A stretch of 53,415 nucleotides of DNA from an uncultured Collinsella sp. (GCA_900544755.1 UQWQ01000003.1:1-53415), one strand, 5' to 3'. Counted from the stretch's first letter, positions 8,335-16,720 are shown. Translations and numbers: made by a program. Notes: generated from the letters alone by a model not told the origin.

Positions 8335-8399
8335 GTTGCGGTGAAATAGGGACTGTTTGGCGGTCTCAGAGCTTCAATCAGTCCCTATTTCACCGCAAC
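8335..8399. repeat. perfect 21-bp inverted repeat (GTTGCGGTGAAATAGGGACTG)
   Basis: Two exact complementary 21-base arms are separated by a 23-base loop, between divergent genes. The left half, GTTGCGGtGAAATA, has a degenerate single-arm relative near 48.31 kb. There is no T-run, so it is not a plain terminator. It is a dispersed intergenic palindrome of unknown role. Confidence 0.8.
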
Positions 8400-8504
8400 T
8401 TTGGAAAGGCGCCTTTAGCCATTGGGGACGTGCCGAGCACTGGGGTATCATGGCTTGGTTGCTATAACTCGCATTTACGCGCCTTGTAGGAAGGGGCTGC
8501 GCCC

Positions 8505-9188
8505 ATGGCTTTTGAGCCTGCTCAACATAGCTTTATCACGCTCGAGGGCGTCGACGGTGCCGGCAAGTCCACGCAGGCGCGCCTGCTTGCCCGTGCGCTC
8601 GACCTTGCCGGCTACCAGGTTGTGACCCTGCGTGAGCCGGGCGGCACTGCCATCAGCGAAAAGATTCGCGCCCTGCTGCTCGACCCTGCCAACACGACGA
8701 TGGGCGATACCTGCGAGCTGTTGCTCTACGAGGCTGCGCGTGCCCAGCTGGTGCACGAGGTCATCGCGCCCGCCCTCGCTGCCGGCAAGGTGGTCCTGTG
8801 CGATCGCTTCTACGATTCCACGACCTGCTACCAGGCGTTTGCCGATGGCCTCGATCGCCAGATAGTGCGCGACGCCAACAACCTGGCCGTCGCGGGTACG
8901 CACCCGGCGCTCACACTCGTCTATCACATCGCGCCCGAGCAGGCGGCGCTGCGCATGGCAGCCCGTGGCGCGGCAGATCGCATGGAGGCAAAAGGCGTGG
9001 CATTCCAGGAGCGTGTCTACCAGGGCTTTTGCGCAATCGCTGCCGAGGAGCCAAACCGCGTAAAGCTCATCGACGCCACTGCGACCGTCGAGGAAGTCTT
9101 CGAGAAGACGGTCGAGCAGGTTCGCGCGTATGGTCTCGACATTCCGCAGGAAGCCGTTGCCGCCGCGCTTGCCAAGGAGGCCGAGTAG
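8505..9188 (+). CDS. tmk: thymidylate kinase
   Basis: A 227-residue dTMP kinase, which converts dTMP to dTDP for DNA synthesis. It has the P-loop EGVDGAGKST, the substrate segment REPGGTAISE, and VLCDRFYDSTTCYQ, the DR[YF]xxS motif. The LID region ARGAADRMEAKG follows. Length is normal for the family, with a short extra C-terminal helix. It begins a replication-linked operon: the DNA polymerase III delta-prime gene follows at once. Confidence 0.93.
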   Translation: MAFEPAQHSFITLEGVDGAGKSTQARLLARALDLAGYQVVTLREPGGTAISEKIRALLLDPANTTMGDTCELLLYEAARAQLVHEVIAPALAAGKVVLCDRFYDSTTCYQAFADGLDRQIVRDANNLAVAGTHPALTLVYHIAPEQAALRMAARGAADRMEAKGVAFQERVYQGFCAIAAEEPNRVKLIDATATVEEVFEKTVEQVRAYGLDIPQEAVAAALAKEAE

Positions 9189-9189
9189 C

Positions 9190-10317
9190 ATGGCCCCCGC
9201 TCAGGCAAGCCTGCTGGCCAAGCTCGACACCCAAGAGCGCGTGCGCGACTTTTTGACCAATGCCGTCGCTAGCGGTCGCGCGTCGCACGCCTACCTGTTT
9301 TTGGGCGCGCCCGGCGCGGGCAAGCTCGACGCCGCGTGGGCGCTCGCCCAAGCCTCCCTGTGCGAGCAGGACGGCTGCGGCGCATGCGACAGCTGCGTGC
9401 GCGTCTCTCGACATACGCATCCCGACGTGCACTATTACACGCCCGAGAGCGCCACGGGTTACCTCATCGCCCAGACCCGCGAGCTGCTCGACGACGTGCC
9501 GCTGGCGCCCATCCGCGCCAAGGCAAAGGTCTACATCATCGACCGTGCCGAGCAGCTGCGCGCCAACACCGCCAACGCGCTGCTCAAAACGCTCGAGGAG
9601 CCGCCCGAGGGCGTCATGTTCATCCTGTTGGGTACCTCGGCAGACGTGATGCTGCCCACCATCGTGAGCCGCTGCCAGTGTGTGCCGTTTCGGCTGGTGT
9701 CTCCCACCGTGGCCGCGCAGGTCGTGAGCCGCGCCACCGGGCAGGATCCCGCGCGCTGCCGCATGGCCGTCGCCGTGGCGGGAAGCCCCACGCGTGGTAT
9801 CGAGTTCCTCAAGAGCGCCGAGCGCCAGGACGCCCGCCGTCAGATGGTTCGCGCCATCGATTCGCTTATCGCCGCCGACGAGGCCGACGTGCTCAGCCGC
9901 GCCAAGTCGCTCATCGTCGCCGTTAAGGCGCCGCTCGCCGAGGTCAAGTCCACGCAGGAAAAGGTGCTCGAGCAAAACGCCGACTACCTGTCGCGTGGAG
10001 CATTGAAGCAGCTTGAGGACCGCAACAAGCGCGAACTCAACGCGCGCGAGCGTTCGGGTATCATGGAAGCGCTGGCGAGCGCGCGGACGCTCATGCGCGA
10101 CGTGCTGCTGACGCTTCAGGACGAGGCGGCCGACGTGGTGAACGAAGACGTGCGCGACACGATCGGGCGGCTTGCCGCCGCGACCAATGTTGCGGGTGCC
10201 ACGCGGGCGCTCGAGGCAGTCGCGACCGCCGAGCGCAACATTGCCAGAAACGTTACTCCCCAGCTGGCCATCGAGGTCATGCTGTTCGATATCAGGAAGG
10301 CACTGAAATGCCGTTAG
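9190..10317 (+). CDS. holB: DNA polymerase III subunit delta' (clamp-loader)
   Basis: A 375-residue clamp-loader ATPase-fold subunit. AYLFLGAPGAGK is the P-loop region. CEQDGCGACDSC provides the zinc-binding cysteines. The conserved VYIIDRAEQLRANTANALLKTLEEPPEG and the SRCQ motif are diagnostic. The C-terminal half is a helical collar. The ATG chosen lies just after the tmk stop, with AAGGAGG inside the end of tmk. The next gene starts within its final codons, so the tmk-holB-ricT order is translationally coupled, as in many Gram-positive bacteria. Confidence 0.92.
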   Translation: MAPAQASLLAKLDTQERVRDFLTNAVASGRASHAYLFLGAPGAGKLDAAWALAQASLCEQDGCGACDSCVRVSRHTHPDVHYYTPESATGYLIAQTRELLDDVPLAPIRAKAKVYIIDRAEQLRANTANALLKTLEEPPEGVMFILLGTSADVMLPTIVSRCQCVPFRLVSPTVAAQVVSRATGQDPARCRMAVAVAGSPTRGIEFLKSAERQDARRQMVRAIDSLIAADEADVLSRAKSLIVAVKAPLAEVKSTQEKVLEQNADYLSRGALKQLEDRNKRELNARERSGIMEALASARTLMRDVLLTLQDEAADVVNEDVRDTIGRLAAATNVAGATRALEAVATAERNIARNVTPQLAIEVMLFDIRKALKCR

Positions 10318-12002
10318 TCGTACCCGTTAAGTTTACCTACGCCTCGCGCGACCTGTGGTTCGATCCGCAGGATTTGGATATCCTCGAGGCCGATTATGCC
10401 ATTTGCTCCACCGAGCGCGGAACCGAGATCGGCCTGGTCACGGCCGATCCCTTCGAGGTGCCGCAAGACGAGATCGGTCAGCCGCTCAAGCCCGTGCTGC
10501 GCGTGGCGAGCGACATCGACCTGCAGCTTGCCGACGACCTGGCCATCCAGGGCGACGAGGCCATGGTCGACTTCCGCCGCCTGGTCAAGGAGCTCGACCT
10601 CGAGATGAAGCCGGTCGGCGTCGAGTACCTGTTTGGCGGCGAGAAGGCCGTGTTCTACTTTGCGGCCGAGGAGCGCGTCGATTTTCGTCAGCTCGTCAAG
10701 GACCTGTCCTCGACGCTGCACATTCGCGTCGACATGCGCCAGATCGGCGTGCGCGACGAGACCCGCCTGGTGGGCGGCTACGCCCAATGCGGACAGGAGC
10801 TCTGCTGCACGCGCTTTGGCGGACAGTTTGAGCCCGTCTCGATCCGCATGGCAAAAGAGCAGGACCTGCCGCTCAACTCGTCCAAAATCAGCGGCGTGTG
10901 CGGCCGCCTGATGTGCTGCTTGCGCTATGAGTTCGAGGCGTACAAGGACTTTAAGAGCCGTGCGCCCAAAAAGAAGACGCTCATCGATACGCCGCTTGGC
11001 AAGGCGCGTATTCAGGAATATGACACGCCGCGTGAGCAGCTGGTGCTGCGCCTGGAGAACGGCAAAGTCTTTAAGGTCAACCTGGCCGATATGACGTGCT
11101 CGGAGGGCTGCAAAAAGAAGGCCGCCGAGCAGGGCTGCAACTGCCGCCCCGACTGCGTGACGCGCGACGTGCTCGAGCGCATCGAGTCGCCCGAGATGCG
11201 CCTGGCGCTCATGGAGCTCGATCGCGAGAACGGCGTCGACGTGGGCGATGGTCTGTCGAGCGCCGACCGTCTTGCCGGCACGTCGATGCCCAAGCGCCGT
11301 CGTCGCGATGCTGAATCCGATGCTCGCGCCGGTCAGGGCCAGGGCGAGGGCCGTGGCCGCGGAAAGGGCCGTGGTAAGGACGAGGCACCCGAGGCCGAGG
11401 AGGCCGCCGGTGGTCGTCGCCGCCGCAAGCGCGCGGCGTCCGTCGACAACGGCGAGACCACAGACAAGAACGCTTCCCGCGAGCGCGAGGCTCAGCAGCC
11501 CCAGCAACAAAACCGCGGCGGTGGCATGAACCCCACACGTCGCCGCCGCCGTCATCTGTCGAGCGAGGAGCGCGAGGACGCCTTCCGCGCCGCAGCTGCT
11601 CGCGAGGCCGGTGCCGCTTCCAAGGGTCCCTCGGCCTCCGATGCGTCTGCCGACAAGGGCGGCAAGTCACGTGGCGAGGAGGAGCGCGCGCCGCGTCCGC
11701 GCCGTCGCCATTCCTCGGGCGCGCAACAGAAGCCCTCAGTGCCCTCCGTGGCCGATCAGGTCTCGGATGGCGAGGTCAAGGTCACGCGCCGTCGTCCCGG
11801 AGATGGCGGGGGAGCGGCTGCCAAGGCTTCGCGTGGCGCGGCTCGCGACGAGCGGGAGCCGCGCGAGGATCGCGGTGGCGAGGGCTCGGCCGACCAGGGT
11901 CAAAAGCGCCGTCGCCGGCGCCGTTCCCGCAAGCCGCGCCAGGATGGTGGCGAGGGCTCGACCCCGTCTTCGTCCGCACCACAACCGCCCGCCGGCGAAT
12001 AA
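10308..12002 (+). CDS. PSP1-domain protein, RicT/YaaT-like, with long basic tail
   Basis: The first ~275 residues form a PSP1 domain: LVGGYAQCGQELCC and SGVCGRLMCCLRYE carry the conserved cysteines that bind Fe-S clusters in B. subtilis RicT (YaaT). A further cysteine group, CSEGCKKKAAEQGCNCRPDC, follows. RicT partners RicA and RicF in modulating RNase Y activity. The usual protein is about 275 residues; this one has 564. The extra half is low-complexity and rich in Arg, Gly and Ala (RRRRR blocks, GRGRGKGRGK), as in RNA-binding tails. Position after holB is the standard one. RNA processing is a family-based guess, and the tail function is inference. Confidence 0.85.
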   Translation: MPLVVPVKFTYASRDLWFDPQDLDILEADYAICSTERGTEIGLVTADPFEVPQDEIGQPLKPVLRVASDIDLQLADDLAIQGDEAMVDFRRLVKELDLEMKPVGVEYLFGGEKAVFYFAAEERVDFRQLVKDLSSTLHIRVDMRQIGVRDETRLVGGYAQCGQELCCTRFGGQFEPVSIRMAKEQDLPLNSSKISGVCGRLMCCLRYEFEAYKDFKSRAPKKKTLIDTPLGKARIQEYDTPREQLVLRLENGKVFKVNLADMTCSEGCKKKAAEQGCNCRPDCVTRDVLERIESPEMRLALMELDRENGVDVGDGLSSADRLAGTSMPKRRRRDAESDARAGQGQGEGRGRGKGRGKDEAPEAEEAAGGRRRRKRAASVDNGETTDKNASREREAQQPQQQNRGGGMNPTRRRRRHLSSEEREDAFRAAAAREAGAASKGPSASDASADKGGKSRGEEERAPRPRRRHSSGAQQKPSVPSVADQVSDGEVKVTRRRPGDGGGAAAKASRGAARDEREPREDRGGEGSADQGQKRRRRRRSRKPRQDGGEGSTPSSSAPQPPAGE

Positions 12003-12064
12003 CGCCCGCGAGCGGATTTAGCCCGCCTTGCCCCGAGCGCATCGGGGTATCATAGCGCCGGATC

Positions 12065-12103
12065 AACAACCCTCCCTGCGACCGAATGTAGGGAGGGTTG
12101 TGT
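12065..12103 (+). promoter_or_regulatory. hairpin that covers the comF ribosome binding site
   Basis: AACAACCCTCCCT pairs with AGGGAGGGTTGT. The GGGAGG in the right arm is the only good Shine-Dalgarno for the TTG start of comF, eight bases later. The hairpin could serve as a weak terminator for the upstream operon or hide the ribosome binding site. Confidence 0.6.
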
Positions 12104-12104
12104 C

Positions 12105-12911
12105 TTGAAGAGCCATCTGAACATATTGAGCTGTCTGCAGGGTGCCGGTGCCCTACCGTTTGCGGACGAATTACTACCGTTTGCCGATCGGGTGGCACGC
12201 GAGGCGCTCGAGGCATTGTCGCCAACACGATGTGCCGGCTGCGAGCGCGCCGGTACGCTTATTTGCCAAGACTGCCTGGCTGCGCTCACGCTCATCGACC
12301 CACGTCATAGCTGCACCCGATGCGGCGCCCCGTTTGGGGATTTGCTGTGCACTGAGTGTTCGGTCGAGGGCACGTCCTCGGCAATGGCGGAGGCGCTCGA
12401 CCGCTGCCTGGCGTGCGCCGTCTATGCGCATCCGCTGCCGCGCATCATTAAAGCGTACAAGGATGCGGGCGAGCGACGTCTGGCTCCGTATCTGGCGGAG
12501 CTGCTCTACGACACCGCCCTGCATGCCCAGGTCGTAGCGCCCGAACGCTTAGGAGGTGTGCTGTCCGGTGCGGATGCGGTGGTGTTTGTGCCTGCGACGG
12601 CGGCAGCGTTTCGGCGGCGTGGTTTTGATCATATGGAGGCTATTGCGCGCCCATTTTGCGAGCTGTCGGGTGTTCCCCTGCTCGATGCTCTCGTCAAGTA
12701 CGGGCATGGCGACCAGCGCGAACTCGGTCGTGAGGAGCGCCGCGAGCGTGCCCAAGGCATGTACGAGACGGTTGAGGATGTGCGGGGCAAGTGCCTGCTG
12801 CTTATCGACGACGTTATCACCACGGGTGCGACGATGGCCGCGGCTTCGGCTGAACTCAAGCGCGCCGGCGCCGCAGCAGTCGATGGCCTCGCTATCGCAC
12901 GCGTTTGGTAG
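12105..12911 (+). CDS. comF: ComF family phosphoribosyltransferase-like protein
   Basis: A 268-residue ComFC-type protein. The N-terminal zinc finger is formed by CAGC, CQDC, CTRC and CTEC. Then comes VYAHPLPRIIKAYK, and the PRPP-binding loop CLLLIDDVITTGATM near the C terminus. ComF proteins take part in DNA uptake in competent bacteria, though the exact reaction is unsettled. No other competence genes are seen here. In several Gram-positive groups comF lies near hpf/raiA, as it does here (about 3 kb away). Confidence 0.88.
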   Translation: MKSHLNILSCLQGAGALPFADELLPFADRVAREALEALSPTRCAGCERAGTLICQDCLAALTLIDPRHSCTRCGAPFGDLLCTECSVEGTSSAMAEALDRCLACAVYAHPLPRIIKAYKDAGERRLAPYLAELLYDTALHAQVVAPERLGGVLSGADAVVFVPATAAAFRRRGFDHMEAIARPFCELSGVPLLDALVKYGHGDQRELGREERRERAQGMYETVEDVRGKCLLLIDDVITTGATMAAASAELKRAGAAAVDGLAIARVW

Positions 12912-12921
12912 GGGTGGTTTT

Positions 12922-14031
12922 GTGGCAGTAAAGATTGAGCGGTGCAACGAGCCGACAGGCGAACAGCTAGCGGCTTCCGTAATCCTAACAGGCGCCTCGG
13001 CGCTACGCATGATGCGCGCCGAGCGCCGACAAATGGGTTACATCAGCTGGAGGGACCTCGATCCCGATGAAGAGCGCCGTGTGCTGTGCACGTCGTCGCC
13101 CTCGACCGAGGACATCTATCTTCCCGACTTGGTGCGGATTGGGGCCGCAAGCGGCGAGGTGCAAGAAGATCTTTGCTTGCTGGTGGGATCTGCGGCGCAG
13201 CGCCGCCGCATGCCTGGCGTGGGCTGGTCCGTATGCTCTGGGTTGCCCGCCGGCTCGATTCTAGAGGTGGAACCGGGGGTGTACAGTCTATCTCCCGAGG
13301 CCCTTTGTGTTGCCGTCGCCCACGAGGTCGGTTGTATCCAGGCATTTGCCCTGGCCCAGGAGCTGTGCTCTAAGATTTCGCTGAGCGACCGCGGGAAGTA
13401 TCTGCCTCCCTACACCTCGCCTGTTACGAATAAACTTGCAAAGGACAAGGACCAGCCAGCAGACGTGGGCTACTTTGAAGTCGAGCAGGCGCTGACGCCC
13501 GATCGCCTGGCAGATTACCTTGCGGCATGCAAGGGGAATGTGGCCAAACAGCTGCAGCGTCTGTGTCCCTATCTTTCGGAAAACCTGCTCTCGCCCATGG
13601 AGTGCATCATGCTCGCCCTGTTTTCGCTTCCGTTTTCCTATGGCGGGTTTGCCTGCGGACCTTTTAAGACCGACTACAAGGTCGAGTTCGATGACCGTGC
13701 GCAGGCAATCTCGGGGATGCCTCATGCAGTTTGCGATGCGTATCAAGAGGCAGCCCGGTTTGACCTGGAATACAACGGTGAGCTGGGCCATTCCTCTCGG
13801 AGGGGACGTATCCATGATGAAAAGCGCAACACGGGCTTGATTACTATGGGAATCGAGGTCGCGACGGTCAACAACGAAATGCTCTGTGACATGGAAGCGA
13901 TGGAAGCGCTCGCATGGCGCATCCACCAGCGTATGCGAAAGCGGTACCGGAATCGTGTCGATGCCCGCAGGAAGAAGCAAGAGGCGTTGCTTAACACGCT
14001 GCGGGCGTGTTTTGGGCTTAAGCCGGTCTAA
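12922..14031 (+). CDS. hypothetical protein with Vsr/DUF559-like endonuclease motif
   Basis: A 369-residue protein not recognised as a named family. From about residue 279, FDLEYNGELGHSSRRGRIHDEKR, then GLITMGIEVATV, follows the pattern of Vsr/DUF559 endonuclease-like proteins (acidic-x-Tyr-x-Gly, His, Asp..Arg, Gly, Val). The N-terminal part has many Ala/Val helices and no clear domain. The start is a GTG placed 10 bases after the comF stop. Abi/type-IV-toxin-like proteins of Actinobacteria sometimes have such C termini, so a role in phage defence is possible but not shown. Confidence 0.6.
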   Translation: MAVKIERCNEPTGEQLAASVILTGASALRMMRAERRQMGYISWRDLDPDEERRVLCTSSPSTEDIYLPDLVRIGAASGEVQEDLCLLVGSAAQRRRMPGVGWSVCSGLPAGSILEVEPGVYSLSPEALCVAVAHEVGCIQAFALAQELCSKISLSDRGKYLPPYTSPVTNKLAKDKDQPADVGYFEVEQALTPDRLADYLAACKGNVAKQLQRLCPYLSENLLSPMECIMLALFSLPFSYGGFACGPFKTDYKVEFDDRAQAISGMPHAVCDAYQEAARFDLEYNGELGHSSRRGRIHDEKRNTGLITMGIEVATVNNEMLCDMEAMEALAWRIHQRMRKRYRNRVDARRKKQEALLNTLRACFGLKPV

Positions 14032-14065
14032 TTCACGTCGAAAATAGGGGGTTAATCATATGCCC

Positions 14066-14282
14066 TGGCCAAAATATGGCAAATATGAGTACTGTCACTA
14101 AATCAGTAACAGCAAAATCAAGGAATTTAGGACTCGGAGGCGTCATAAAGTAAGAAGATAATAAACAAATGTAGAATAACTAAGCATCAGGTTGGCGACA
14201 CTGAGCGCAAAATCTGTCCGAGAGGCCAAAAATGCCTGTTACTAAATTGGTGACAGTACTCATATTTGCCATTTTTTGGCCA
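14066..14282. repeat. 217-bp element with 47-bp inverted ends
   Basis: The left arm starts TGGCCAAAATATGGCAAATA and the right arm is its reverse complement. 43 of 47 bases match, with the substitutions spread along the arm. The arms flank 123 bp of non-coding sequence. There is no reading frame for a transposase inside. The end sequence TGCCnTTTTTTGGCCAC recurs near 23.71 kb. It resembles a MITE or a large cruciform-forming repeat. Confidence 0.75.
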
Positions 14283-14306
14283 CGGCACCCTAAGAAGGGT
14301 GTCCCG

Positions 14307-14335
14307 GAACTCACCGTAGGGGAGCTCCGGGCTTC
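14307..14335. other. GC-rich stem-loop before the ncRNA promoter
   Basis: CCCGGAACTC pairs with GAGCTCCGGG around a short loop. It has no T-run. It is preceded by a second small hairpin (GCACCC with GGGTGT). Together with the long inverted-repeat element they fill the gap between the preceding gene and the next promoter. Confidence 0.5.
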
Positions 14336-14403
14336 ACAGGGGCACGAATAGCCCACTCCGACCTGCGAAATCTGTACTCGCGATGCGAATGACGCCCCTA
14401 ACC

Positions 14404-14432
14404 TTAAACTTTAGCTTGAACTTAGCTATAAT
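14404..14432 (+). promoter_or_regulatory. strong sigma-70-type promoter of the structured RNA
   Basis: TTAAAC, 17 bp, then the perfect -10 TATAAT. It is the best promoter seen by eye in the window. Transcription is expected to start at about 14439, just before the closing stem of the RNA. Confidence 0.8.
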
Positions 14433-14438
14433 GCGCTA

Positions 14439-14760
14439 CGTTCCTACCAGGCTGTGGTTGCGGACGGACGAAATGCCCGTCCTAGTCCAAGACAGACGCG
14501 GTCAAAGGGATCCACGTAAGCGACCGCGTGCGCGCGGCGCGATCATGGCGCGTCCTAGATGTAAGCCGCACCGTCCGTTCTACTTTCTTTGGGGCAATAC
14601 CGCCTCGCGGGCGAGCGGGCCAGTCGTGAGGGTGGCTGCGGCCTCCCGAGCAAACACCCCGGTGCGCAAGTGTGGGGTCAAATACCAGGTCAGCTGGTGG
14701 GAACAACCCGATATTCCGCGCAACGCACGGATCGTATACGACACAGAAGGCAGGGTAGTG
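14439..14760 (+). ncRNA. structured RNA, probably the raiA-motif RNA
   Basis: No plausible protein is encoded, yet a strong promoter lies right upstream. The 5' CTACC and CTGUG segments (14444-14448, 14452-14456) pair with CACAG and GGUAG at 14742-14746 and 14754-14758, making a two-part closing helix around an AGG/AAGGCAG internal loop. Inside are further hairpins, such as GGACGG with CCGTCC and GCGGTC with GACCGC. The raiA motif is a known large structured RNA of Firmicutes and Actinobacteria, often near raiA/hpf and comF, which is the setting here. Structure is seen; the raiA identity is inferred from position and size. Confidence 0.65.
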
Positions 14761-14781
14761 GACATGGTGAGGGGCAGCTTG

Positions 14782-15789
14782 ATGCACGCGGCTCGGTTAG
14801 GTGCTGGGACCGCAGCGGTCATTGCCGTTTTGGGCCTGAGCGGATGCGCGTTCAACCCGCTGTCTACGTTCACGACTCCCACGATCGACCAGATCGAGTA
14901 CGAGACCGTCACGCCGGCGGTGTCGGACGATGCCCTGGTCACTCCCGGAACCCTGACGGTCGCCCTCGATACTTCCGATGCGCCGCAGGCAATGCAGGGC
15001 GCCGACGGCGAGCTTACGGGGTATGCAGTCGATGCTGCCCGCGCCCTCGCAAGCCGCATGGGCCTTAAGGTCGCCTTTGTCGATGCGTCCTCGGCAGGTT
15101 CCGCGCTCGGCGACAAAAAGGCTGATATCTTTATCGGCGAGATCAACTCCACGGACGGGGACGTTAGCTCGCTCGGCACCTGCCTGTACGATGCCGCTTC
15201 CGTGTTCGGTAAAACCAGCGATGGTGGGTCGCTGAGCGTTTCCACCGATACCCTTAACACGTCTACTCTGGGTATCCAGATGTCCTCGGCCTCGCAGGAG
15301 GCGCTTGCTAAGCAGAGCATCACCGCCAACCAAAAGACTTACTCCAACATCAACGAGTGCTTTGAGGCGCTCGAGTCCGGCGAGGTCGACTATGTGATCT
15401 GCGACTCCACAGCCGGCGGCTATCTTGCACGCCTGATGAGCGAGGTCTCCTATGTCGGTGCGCTTGAGGCGCCCTCGACGCTTGGTGTTGCGGGCCTATC
15501 GTCCAATGACGAACTGTGCCGTGCCGTGAGTGATGCCCTCGACGACATCACGGTCGACGGCACGCTCGAGGCGGTTCACTGCGTCTGGTACGGCCAGATT
15601 CCCTACGACCTCACCACTAAGACGGTTTCGGGCGCTAACGTGCAGCCGGGCGATTCTGAGTCCAGTGAGGCCATGTTCTCCGGCAGCGAGTCCTCCGATT
15701 CCAACAATGAGACCGCATCCTCCGAGGACAAATCGTCCAGCCAGGAAGGCACTATCACCGACGACGACATTAACAAACTCAATAGCTAG
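14782..15789 (+). CDS. solute-binding lipoprotein (SBP family 3-like)
   Basis: A 335-residue exported lipoprotein. The signal peptide ends in the lipobox LSGC with Cys22. The body follows periplasmic binding protein family 3: VTPGTLTVALDTSDAPQAM, then GELTGYAVDAARALASRMGL and DYVICDSTAGGYL. Such proteins bind amino acids or similar small ligands, but no ABC permease lies nearby. The C terminus is a Ser/Glu/Asp-rich tail. Its ATG has GAGGGG seven bases upstream; another ATG 18 bases earlier is possible. A longer frame extends upstream, but it runs through the structured RNA and is not believed. Confidence 0.8.
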   Translation: MHAARLGAGTAAVIAVLGLSGCAFNPLSTFTTPTIDQIEYETVTPAVSDDALVTPGTLTVALDTSDAPQAMQGADGELTGYAVDAARALASRMGLKVAFVDASSAGSALGDKKADIFIGEINSTDGDVSSLGTCLYDAASVFGKTSDGGSLSVSTDTLNTSTLGIQMSSASQEALAKQSITANQKTYSNINECFEALESGEVDYVICDSTAGGYLARLMSEVSYVGALEAPSTLGVAGLSSNDELCRAVSDALDDITVDGTLEAVHCVWYGQIPYDLTTKTVSGANVQPGDSESSEAMFSGSESSDSNNETASSEDKSSSQEGTITDDDINKLNS

Positions 15790-16106
15790 TTATTGCTAGG
15801 GGTGGTGTCTCCTATACGTTGGAAAGGAAACCTCTTCACGGTTTCAACACGCACTGCCGGGCTTTCCCAATAGGGGAGTCCGGCTTTTTCATCCCTATAA
15901 AACCAGCAGGTCAAAGCCATTTTTCGGGACCAAATACAAAGCCGTCGGCTCCCTCCTATAGCGCACTTTGCCACGGAAAAGTGCGAGACTTCGGTATGCG
16001 GTATCAAGCAATCGTTATTCGGGTCTTTGAGAATCCGCGTGATTAAATGCATGGCAATGGGTACATAGCCAGTACAGTAAGTCCCCGAGGCAGATTGGAG
16101 CCACGT
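15790..16106 (+). other. leader region upstream of hpf
   Basis: No gene is seen. It holds the terminator of the lipoprotein gene and a perfect 8-bp hairpin CGCACTTT/AAAGTGCG near 15.96-15.98 kb. The ribosome binding site of hpf (GGAG) is at the end. Confidence 0.5.
15856..15889 (+). terminator. intrinsic terminator after the lipoprotein gene
   Basis: GCCGGGCTTTCCC pairs imperfectly with GGGGAGTCCGGC and is followed by five T. It lies ~70 bases after the stop codon. Confidence 0.8.
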
Positions 16107-16691
16107 ATGGATATCAAGGTTTCTGGACGCAAGACGACGGTAACCGATGCTCTGCGTGCGCATGTGGATGAGAAGATCGGCGAGGCGCTCAAGGTTTTCG
16201 ATATCGAGCCCATGACGGTCGACGTTGTACTTCGCTATGAGAAGAACCCCTCGAACCCCAACCCGGCAATCGTCGAGGTTACGGTTCGTGCCCGCGGTTC
16301 GGTGATTCGCGTTGCCGAGCACGGTGCAGATATGTACGCCGCGATCGACCTCTCCGCCGATAAGGTCACCCGCCAGCTGCGTAAGTTCAAGACCAAGGTC
16401 GTGGACAACCGCCAGGGCGGTGCCAGCGCCGCGGATGTTGCGCCGGTCGAGCGCGTCGAGGATCTGGCCGACCTGCTGCTGCCCGAGGAAGAGGACGACC
16501 TGCTCGTCCGCGAGAAGGTTATCGACGTCACCCCGATGACTGAGGAGCAGGCGCTGGTGCAGACCGATCTGCTGGGTCACGACTTCTACGTGTTCGAGAA
16601 CGCGACGACCGGCCTTATCAATGTGGTGTATCACCGTAAGAATGGTGGATATGGCATCATCAAGCCCCGCATCGAAACACTTGACGAGTAA
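16107..16691 (+). CDS. hpf: ribosome hibernation promoting factor, long form (HPF/RaiA)
   Basis: A 194-residue long-form HPF that dimerises 70S ribosomes in stationary phase. The N-terminal S30AE domain reads MDIKVSGRKTTVTDALRAHVDEKIG and continues to about residue 100. A linker follows, then the C-terminal dimerisation domain, with EEQALVQTDLLGHDFYVFEN and VVYHRKNGGYGIIKP. The ATG is chosen because GGAG lies eight bases upstream and the domain starts at residue 1; an upstream in-frame start adds unrelated residues. Confidence 0.93.
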   Translation: MDIKVSGRKTTVTDALRAHVDEKIGEALKVFDIEPMTVDVVLRYEKNPSNPNPAIVEVTVRARGSVIRVAEHGADMYAAIDLSADKVTRQLRKFKTKVVDNRQGGASAADVAPVERVEDLADLLLPEEEDDLLVREKVIDVTPMTEEQALVQTDLLGHDFYVFENATTGLINVVYHRKNGGYGIIKPRIETLDE

Positions 16692-16720
16692 AATACGTTA
16701 ACTTGCATGAGTTAACGGTT

